64,000 bases of DNA, from positions 1 to 64,000 of the forward strand of contig JBBREP010000010.1 in assembly GCA_038202885.1 (NCBI GenBank), given 5' to 3'. Below, in pieces: positions 59,150 to 64,000 of this stretch. Source of the DNA: JBBREP01 sp038202885. Lineage in GTDB: Bacteria > Actinomycetota > Acidimicrobiia > IMCC26256 > PALSA-610. Every line of letters begins with the position of its first letter. The stretch's first letter is position 1. The notes beneath the pieces were generated by a model. That model did no database searches, was not told the origin of the DNA, and was given only the letters and a program-made list of their open reading frames with translations. The position numbers were made by a program, and so were the translations under genes.

Positions 59150-59852
59150 AGCGGTCACATACCGCAAGCTCTCTGTCGTCGTTCCCGTCTTCAATGAGCG
59201 CAACACCGTCGGTGAGATCATCCGACGGATGCGTGCAGTAGAGCTGCCGGGCAACCTCGACCTGGAGATCCTCGTCATCGACGACGGCAGCACCGACGGT
59301 ACGGGTGACGTGCTGTCGCAGCTACGCGACAGCACCGTGCGTGTGGTCGTGCAACGCACGAACGAGGGCAAAGGTTCGGCCGTGCGCGAAGGGTTCGCCC
59401 AAGCGACCGGCGATCTCGTGCTCGTGCAGGACGCCGACCTCGAATATGACCCCGAGGACTGGCCGCGGCTGCTCAACCCGATGCTGCGCGGCCGCGCGCT
59501 CGTCGTCTACGGGTCGCGCTTCACCGGCGAACGCCGCAACATGCTGTTCCTGCATTGGGTCGGGAATCGCTTCCTGTCGCTCATCACGAACGTGCTCTAC
59601 AACACGACGCTGTCCGACATGGAGACGTGCTACAAGCTCATCGACCGCCGCATCGTGGAAAAGCTCCACCTCCGCTCGCAACGCTTCGAGATCGAACCCG
59701 AGATCACAGCCAAGATCCTCAAGCTCGGTATCCGCATCTACGAAGTGCCGATCTCCTACGCGGGCCGCGAGTTCGACGAGGGCAAGAAGATCACCTGGCG
59801 CGACGGGTTTTCGGCCCTGTGGACGCTCGTGAAGTATCGCTTCACCGACTGA
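59109..59852 (+). CDS. GT2-family glycosyltransferase, dolichol-phosphate-mannose-synthase-like
   Basis: A 247-aa GT-A enzyme. V-V-V-P-V-F-N-E-R (23-31), D-D-G-S-T-D-G-T and the metal-binding Q-D-A-D-L-E-Y-D-P-E-D are of the DPM1/GtrB type, which load a sugar onto polyprenyl phosphate. No membrane helices follow. The ATG at 59109 lies inside the upstream gene; a later start cannot be excluded because the first ~18 residues are not conserved. Confidence 0.87.
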   Translation: MPHTSKNNASAAFEAVTYRKLSVVVPVFNERNTVGEIIRRMRAVELPGNLDLEILVIDDGSTDGTGDVLSQLRDSTVRVVVQRTNEGKGSAVREGFAQATGDLVLVQDADLEYDPEDWPRLLNPMLRGRALVVYGSRFTGERRNMLFLHWVGNRFLSLITNVLYNTTLSDMETCYKLIDRRIVEKLHLRSQRFEIEPEITAKILKLGIRIYEVPISYAGREFDEGKKITWRDGFSALWTLVKYRFTD

Positions 59853-59866
59853 ACCGCGAAGCTCGC

Positions 59867-60742
59867 GTGCAATGGTCTGCGGTCATCATCAACTTCAATG
59901 CCGGTGCGCACCTCGCCGCCTGCGTTGCCTCGCTCGAGGCCGACACGAGCGCTGGGGTTCCCGAGATCGTGGTGGTCGACAACGGTTCGACCGATGACTC
60001 GCTGGCCTCGATCGCAGCAACCTCGGCGCACATCGTGATGTCACCCGGCAACATCGGCTACGCGCGAGCCGCAAACCTCGGGATTGCCGCGGCCCGATCG
60101 CCTGGACCGGTGGCGGTGCTGAATCCCGACATCGTGGTGGCGTCGGGAACGGCGAGCGCGATGTTGCGTGTGCTCGACGACGAACCTCGCGTCGGGGTCG
60201 TGGCCCCGAGGATGACCGACGCCAGCGGTGCCGACTACCCCTCCGCGCGCGAGATCCCCGGCCCGTTCACCTCCCTCGCCCACATTGTGCTCGGACCGTT
60301 CTGGCGTACGAATCCATGGAGTCGCCGGTACCGCCAGGAGCACCTCGATCCGAACCTTGCTCGCGACGCCGACTGGCTGTCGGGCGCGGCGTTGTGGCTG
60401 CGCCGGAGCGCGCTGGATGAGGTGGGCGGGTGGGACGAGCGCTATTTCATGTTCCTCGAAGACGTGGACCTGTGCGTGCGTTTGCGAGCCGCCGGATGGC
60501 GCGCGCGCTACGAACCCGGCGGCTCGGTCGTGCACGCTGAGGGCGTGAGCCGCCGGAGCCGTCCCTACGCCTCGATCGTCGATCACCACCGAGGCGCGTT
60601 TCGCTACGCGTCGGCGCATTGGCGCGGCATTCGGCGCCTCGGATTGCCAGTGCTGGCTGCCGTGCTCAGCGTGAGGGCCGCCGTCCTGTGCGGGGTCGCG
60701 GTGTTGGCCTCCCGCCGAACCCGGGCGCTCACAGTCCGGTAG
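59867..60742 (+). CDS. GT2-family glycosyltransferase, rhamnosyltransferase-like
   Basis: A 291-aa inverting GT-A enzyme with V-D-N-G-S-T-D-D, N-I-G-Y-A-R-A-A-N, L-N-P-D-I (the DxD equivalent), L-S-G-A-A-L-W-L-R-R and F-L-E-D-V-D-L-C. These are typical of WbbL-like rhamnosyltransferases in actinobacterial wall-linker synthesis. A hydrophobic segment near the C-terminus may anchor it to the membrane. GTG start, 14 nt after the previous stop. Confidence 0.85.
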   Translation: MQWSAVIINFNAGAHLAACVASLEADTSAGVPEIVVVDNGSTDDSLASIAATSAHIVMSPGNIGYARAANLGIAAARSPGPVAVLNPDIVVASGTASAMLRVLDDEPRVGVVAPRMTDASGADYPSAREIPGPFTSLAHIVLGPFWRTNPWSRRYRQEHLDPNLARDADWLSGAALWLRRSALDEVGGWDERYFMFLEDVDLCVRLRAAGWRARYEPGGSVVHAEGVSRRSRPYASIVDHHRGAFRYASAHWRGIRRLGLPVLAAVLSVRAAVLCGVAVLASRRTRALTVR

Positions 60743-60745
60743 CGT
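60740..60745 (+). promoter_or_regulatory. -10 box (TAGCGT) of the His-rich membrane protein gene
   Basis: TAGCGT ends 8 nt before the ATG at 60754 although the preceding gene stops only 11 nt upstream. Confidence 0.4.
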
Positions 60746-60753
60746 GAAGTCCC

Positions 60754-61668
60754 ATGGCCCTGTCGTCGAAAAAGAAGCGTCGCGCGTTCCGCAACCCCAA
60801 GCGAGTGCGGCGCGGGACCTCCAACGGGTTCAATGCGGCCGTCGCAGGCATCGTCATCCTGGGGTCAGTGCTCGTGCTGGTCAGCCGCCACCCCGGCTCG
60901 GCTGGCGCCGTTGGTCCGAAGTTGCATAATTCGGCCAATGCCAACAACGCCGCCGACCACTGGCACGCCGCCTTTGGCGTCAACATCTGCGGAAAATGGC
61001 AGCCGGGCCCGCTCTGGCCGCACTTCGCGTCCGATGGCACCACCCGAACGCGCGCCGACAACCAGCAGGTCTACGCCGGCCTGCACACCCACGAACTCGC
61101 GAACGGACAATCCGACGGCGTCATTCACATGGAACCGTCCACCACCGACGAATCGGGGCGTAACGCCACGGTGGGCAAGTGGATGGAGTACGGCGGCTGG
61201 AAGCTGTCGAAGACCTCGATGTCGTTGTGGCCCGGGGCCGACGGCAAGCCGATCAAGGAGAAGAACGGCGACAAGTGCGCCAACAAGGTCGGGGAACTGC
61301 GCTGGGCGACCGGCGAGTTCAAGGAGGGCAAGACGACCAAGCTGACCGAGCGCACCGGCAACCCCTCCGATTACAAGCTCTACGACCAAAATGTGATCGC
61401 GGTCTACTTCGAGCCCAAGGGCGCGAACCTCGACAAGCTCGGCAAGGTGCCGTCTGAGGCGAACCTGCCGACAGCCACCCAGGTCGAGAGCAACAGTGCG
61501 TCGACGACCACGATGGCTGGCCGGGTCAGCACGACCGTGCCCGGCGCAACCACCACCACCGTCAAGGGCGCGACCAGCACAACGGTGGCGGGTTCGGCGA
61601 CGACGGTTCCTGGTAGCGGCACGACCACCCCGACGACGACAGCTGTCACCACCACGTCGAAACCATGA
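60754..61668 (+). CDS. Membrane-anchored protein with conserved histidines and Thr-rich tail
   Basis: A 304-aa protein I cannot name. A Lys/Arg-rich N-terminus (1-20) and one helix (about 26-44) place the rest outside the membrane. The outer domain has D-H69-W-H71 and C79, then G-L-H111-T-H113 and D-G-V-I-H125. This His pattern recalls small extracytoplasmic proteins with W-H-A-H and H-T-H-D motifs and suggests metal binding. The last ~65 residues are a Thr/Ser/Val low-complexity tail, as in the LCP proteins nearby. Its place between a glycosyltransferase and a nucleotidyltransferase hints at a role in envelope glycan assembly. Confidence 0.7.
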   Translation: MALSSKKKRRAFRNPKRVRRGTSNGFNAAVAGIVILGSVLVLVSRHPGSAGAVGPKLHNSANANNAADHWHAAFGVNICGKWQPGPLWPHFASDGTTRTRADNQQVYAGLHTHELANGQSDGVIHMEPSTTDESGRNATVGKWMEYGGWKLSKTSMSLWPGADGKPIKEKNGDKCANKVGELRWATGEFKEGKTTKLTERTGNPSDYKLYDQNVIAVYFEPKGANLDKLGKVPSEANLPTATQVESNSASTTTMAGRVSTTVPGATTTTVKGATSTTVAGSATTVPGSGTTTPTTTAVTTTSKP

Positions 61669-62744
61669 AGGCCGTCGTCCTCGTCGGTGGGGAGGGCACG
61701 CGCCTTCGGCCGCTCACGTACGGGGTTCCCAAGCCGTTGCTGCCGATCGCGAATGTGGCGTTCCTCGAACGCCAGCTTGCGTGGCTCGGCTCGTACGGCA
61801 TCGACGAGGTCATCCTGTCGATGGGATATCTGCCCGACGCGTTCCGCGAGCACTTTCCCAATGACCGCTTCGGCGATATCCGGCTGCGCTACGCCGTCGA
61901 AGAAAAGCCCCTCGGCACCGCGGGTGGCATTCGCTTCGCGGCCGAAGGCATCAACGAGCGCTTCGTGGTGTGCAACGGCGACGTGCTCACCACGCTCGAT
62001 CTCGACGCCATGCTCGCGTTTCACAACGACCGCGCCGCGCAGGCATCGATCTATCTCTGCAAGGTCGACGATCCGTCGGCGTTCGGTGTGGTGCCAACCC
62101 GCGAGGACGGCGAAGTCGTTGGTTTCATCGAGAAACCTTCGCACGGTGCCGCCCCCACCAACTGGATCAACGCGGGTACCTACATCCTCGAGCCGTCGGT
62201 GCTCGAGCGCATCCCCACCCGGGTCAGCGTCTCGATCGAGCGCGAGATCTTTCCGCGGATGGTGCAGTCACGCGGCGCGCTGTTCGGCTATCAACACGAC
62301 GGCTACTGGCTCGACATCGGTACGCCGGAGCAGTACATCCAGGCCCACCTCGACGCGCTCGACGGTGCCTCCGGTGCGCTCCCGGCGCCCGACGCGCACG
62401 AAGCCTCGCCGGGCGTGTGGATTCAAGGCCAGGTGTCGATTGACCCCGGTGCAGAGATCGTGCCGCCGGTGCTGATCGGCGCGGGCGCCACGATCGGCGC
62501 GGGCGCTTCGGTCGGCTCGTGTGTGATCGGGGCCGAGGTGGAGATCGCAACCGATGCGCACCTCGTGCGTTCGGTGTTGCACGCGTCGTCGCAAGTCGCG
62601 TCGGGTGGCGAAGTCATCGACTCGGTGCTCGGCGCATCGGCGCATCTCGGCGCGGGCGCGGGCTTGGCCGACCTCACCCTCGTAGGGGCGGGTGTCACCG
62701 TGAGCGCCGGCACAAGAATCTCCGGCGGCCGTATCCCGGCGTGA
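61665..62744 (+). CDS. Sugar-1-phosphate nucleotidyltransferase (mannose-1-phosphate guanylyltransferase-like)
   Basis: A 359-aa enzyme: nucleotidyltransferase domain with G-G-E-G-T-R-L-R-P-L-T (8-18), P-K-P-L-L-P and N-G-D-V-L, then V-G-F-I-E-K-P and N-A-G-T-Y-I. A C-terminal left-handed beta-helix of hexapeptide repeats fills about 245-355. Architecture matches GDP-mannose pyrophosphorylases of Actinobacteria (ManB type), though UDP- or dTDP-glucose use is possible. It is coupled by ATGA to the His-rich protein gene. Confidence 0.88.
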   Translation: MKAVVLVGGEGTRLRPLTYGVPKPLLPIANVAFLERQLAWLGSYGIDEVILSMGYLPDAFREHFPNDRFGDIRLRYAVEEKPLGTAGGIRFAAEGINERFVVCNGDVLTTLDLDAMLAFHNDRAAQASIYLCKVDDPSAFGVVPTREDGEVVGFIEKPSHGAAPTNWINAGTYILEPSVLERIPTRVSVSIEREIFPRMVQSRGALFGYQHDGYWLDIGTPEQYIQAHLDALDGASGALPAPDAHEASPGVWIQGQVSIDPGAEIVPPVLIGAGATIGAGASVGSCVIGAEVEIATDAHLVRSVLHASSQVASGGEVIDSVLGASAHLGAGAGLADLTLVGAGVTVSAGTRISGGRIPA

Positions 62745-62756
62745 GATGAACGTCGC

Positions 62757-63368
62757 TCAGACGAAGCGGCGGAGTTCGGCAATCGGCACGGCTGGGCGCA
62801 CGGGCGGCGTGTAGGTGGGCGCGGGGCGCCCGACGAGCACCATGGCGTGGGGGAGCCATTCGGGTGCGAGCGCGAGCGCATCGCGTGCTGCGTCGGGGCA
62901 GAAGATTGGCGCCGCAACCCAACACGACGCGTAGCCGAGGTCGGTTGCACTGAGCATCAAGTTCTCGACCGCAGCGCCCAGCGACAACAACGCCATGCCC
63001 CACTCGGCCCGATTGCGCGCGTCGTCGGGGTAGCGGTCGAGGCCGTCCCAGGTGAGGCACCCGAGCACAATTGCCGGCGCGCGCTCGATCTTGTCGTGTG
63101 ACCGCTGCACGAGCTCGTCGATGCGCGCCGGATCGAGGTTGTCGCCGGCCAGGTCGGCGCGCCAGCGCTCGCCCATCCCCTGGGCGAGTGCACGCTTGGC
63201 CGCGGCGCTCTCGACGACCACGAAACGCCAGGGTCGTGAATGGTGCGGCGCGGGTGACAGGCACGCGGCTTCGACGATGGCGTCGAGCGCCGCTCGTGGC
63301 ACCGGCTCGTCGGCGAAGGCTCGGATCGAGCGGCGCGCCGACACGAAGCTGGGCACGAGCGCGCTCAT
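62757..63368 (-). CDS. Nitroreductase-family protein, FbiB C-terminal-domain type
   Basis: A 203-aa FMN-type nitroreductase: S-A-R-R-S-I-R-A-F (10-18), S-P-A-P-H-H-S-R-P-W-R (38-48), and a late G-Y-A-S-C-W-V-A-A-P region. In mycobacterial FbiB this fold is fused to the F420 ligase and reduces dehydro-F420-0. Here it is a separate gene overlapping the ligase gene by 4 nt (ATGA), which keeps the same coupling. Confidence 0.85.
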   Translation of the reverse strand: MSALVPSFVSARRSIRAFADEPVPRAALDAIVEAACLSPAPHHSRPWRFVVVESAAAKRALAQGMGERWRADLAGDNLDPARIDELVQRSHDKIERAPAIVLGCLTWDGLDRYPDDARNRAEWGMALLSLGAAVENLMLSATDLGYASCWVAAPIFCPDAARDALALAPEWLPHAMVLVGRPAPTYTPPVRPAVPIAELRRFV

Positions 63369-64000
63369 CGGAAGAGATCTTCGGATGCGGGCCGGACGAG
63401 CTCGCGATAACTCGACTCGCGGTACCACGACCGATCGAGGCCCCGCACGATCGCGGCGGGCACCGCGCGCGCCTTGCCCATCACGAGTTCGGCGGCCGAC
63501 GCGACCTCGTCGGCGATCGCAACCTCGGTGACCTGGAGCACGCGGCCCGTCGCGTCTGGCGTGTCGCGCAGATCGACGACCGCGGCGATACCACTCACGC
63601 CGATGGCCACGTCGGTGAGACCATGCCGCCACGGCCGTCCGAACGTGTCCGAGATGATGACGGCAGTCTCGACGTGATGACGAGCACGCAGCGCGTCGCG
63701 GATATGTCGAGCAGAGCGATCCGAATCGACGGGCAGCAGGGCAGCCCAACCCTCGTCGACATTCGACAAGTCGATTCCCGCGTTGGCACAAATGAACCCG
63801 TGGCGCGTCTCGCTGATGATCAGGTCGCCGCGCCGGCGCACGATGCGCACCGACTCGCGTTCGACGAGTGCTCGTTTTGCTTCGGGGTCGTCGCCGATCT
63901 CGACCATCCGGCCCTCGGCTTTCGACACGACCTTTTGGGTGACGACGATGCAATCGCCGTCGAGCACCGGTGTGCCTTGTGCCGACGCGGCCTGCGCAAT
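63365..64000 (-). CDS. cofE: Coenzyme F420-0:L-glutamate ligase, N-terminus beyond window
   Basis: Partial. The visible 211 residues match the CofE/FbiB ligase that adds gamma-linked glutamates to F420-0: V-V-T-Q-K-V-V-S-K-A-E-G, R-H-G-F-I-C-A-N-A-G-I-D, S-D-T-F-G-R-P-W-R and D-V-A-I-G-V-S-G. The frame is open to the window edge, so the start is not seen. F420 made here would serve oxidoreductases such as the one at 43661. Confidence 0.92.
   Translation of the reverse strand: MAQAASAQGTPVLDGDCIVVTQKVVSKAEGRMVEIGDDPEAKRALVERESVRIVRRRGDLIISETRHGFICANAGIDLSNVDEGWAALLPVDSDRSARHIRDALRARHHVETAVIISDTFGRPWRHGLTDVAIGVSGIAAVVDLRDTPDATGRVLQVTEVAIADEVASAAELVMGKARAVPAAIVRGLDRSWYRESSYRELVRPASEDLFR

Overview
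The window is a GC-rich chromosomal segment of an actinomycetote, most likely from the class Acidimicrobiia or a close uncultivated relative. This rests on several things. The scaffold prfA-prmC ... rpiB-glyA-wecA-atpZ/I-atpBEFHAGDC ... murA matches the order known from mycobacteria and other Actinobacteria. RpiB and MurA are of the actinobacterial type (MurA has Asp in place of the catalytic Cys). Coenzyme F420 genes, LytR-CpsA-Psr (LCP) proteins and a biotin carboxylase/BCCP fusion are present. Many genes also look leaderless, with a TANNNT box 6-9 nt before the start codon. No tRNA, rRNA, CRISPR array, prophage or complete insertion sequence was recognised. The first ~95 bases are C-rich low complexity and may be a contig edge.

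Layout. 1-2.6 kb: a small EF-hand-like protein, then release factor 1 and its glutamine methyltransferase. 2.7-7.0 kb, minus strand: a methyltransferase, a DUF983 protein, a thiolase-like protein, and a two-gene module of a PD-(D/E)XK nuclease plus an apparently inactivated homologue, both with four-Cys signatures. 7.2-15.1 kb: an exopolysaccharide locus (sugar-phosphate transferase, three glycosyltransferases, Wzc-like kinase, Wzy-like polymerase). 15.2-18.8 kb: a surface cupredoxin, rpiB, glyA, wecA. 18.9-26.5 kb: the complete ATP synthase operon, with an in-frame TGA in atpA and a repeat-derived insert in atpG. 26.6-32.2 kb: a homocysteine methyltransferase-like protein, glpX, an SDR, metG (Shine-Dalgarno buried in a perfect hairpin), a methyltransferase and a decayed F420-type oxidoreductase. 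32.4-36.9 kb: a minus-strand glycosyltransferase/methyltransferase/toroid/methyltransferase/cupin cluster. 36.9-51.1 kb: S9 peptidase, hydrolase, murA, NifU-like, meaB, GNAT, enoyl-CoA hydratase, F420 oxidoreductase, SRPBCC, flavoprotein reductase, epimerase, PhzF, acyl-CoA carboxylase alpha chain, birA. 51.2-53.4 kb: pabB-pabC. 53.5-62.7 kb: a second envelope-glycan block (two LCP proteins, ugd, UDP-xylose synthase, two GT2 enzymes, a His-rich membrane protein, a sugar nucleotidyltransferase). 62.8-64 kb: a nitroreductase and the F420 gamma-glutamyl ligase, cut by the window edge.

How the genes fit together. The two glycan blocks can make activated sugars (UDP-GlcA, UDP-Xyl, an NDP-hexose), build them on undecaprenyl phosphate, polymerise and length-control the chain, and attach product to the wall through LCP ligases. 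No flippase is in view. The carboxylase and its biotin ligase are divergent neighbours. Beyond single genes, the window carries dispersed palindromic repeats, two of which sit in frame inside coding sequences (atpG, pabB), and several strong inverted repeats between genes.
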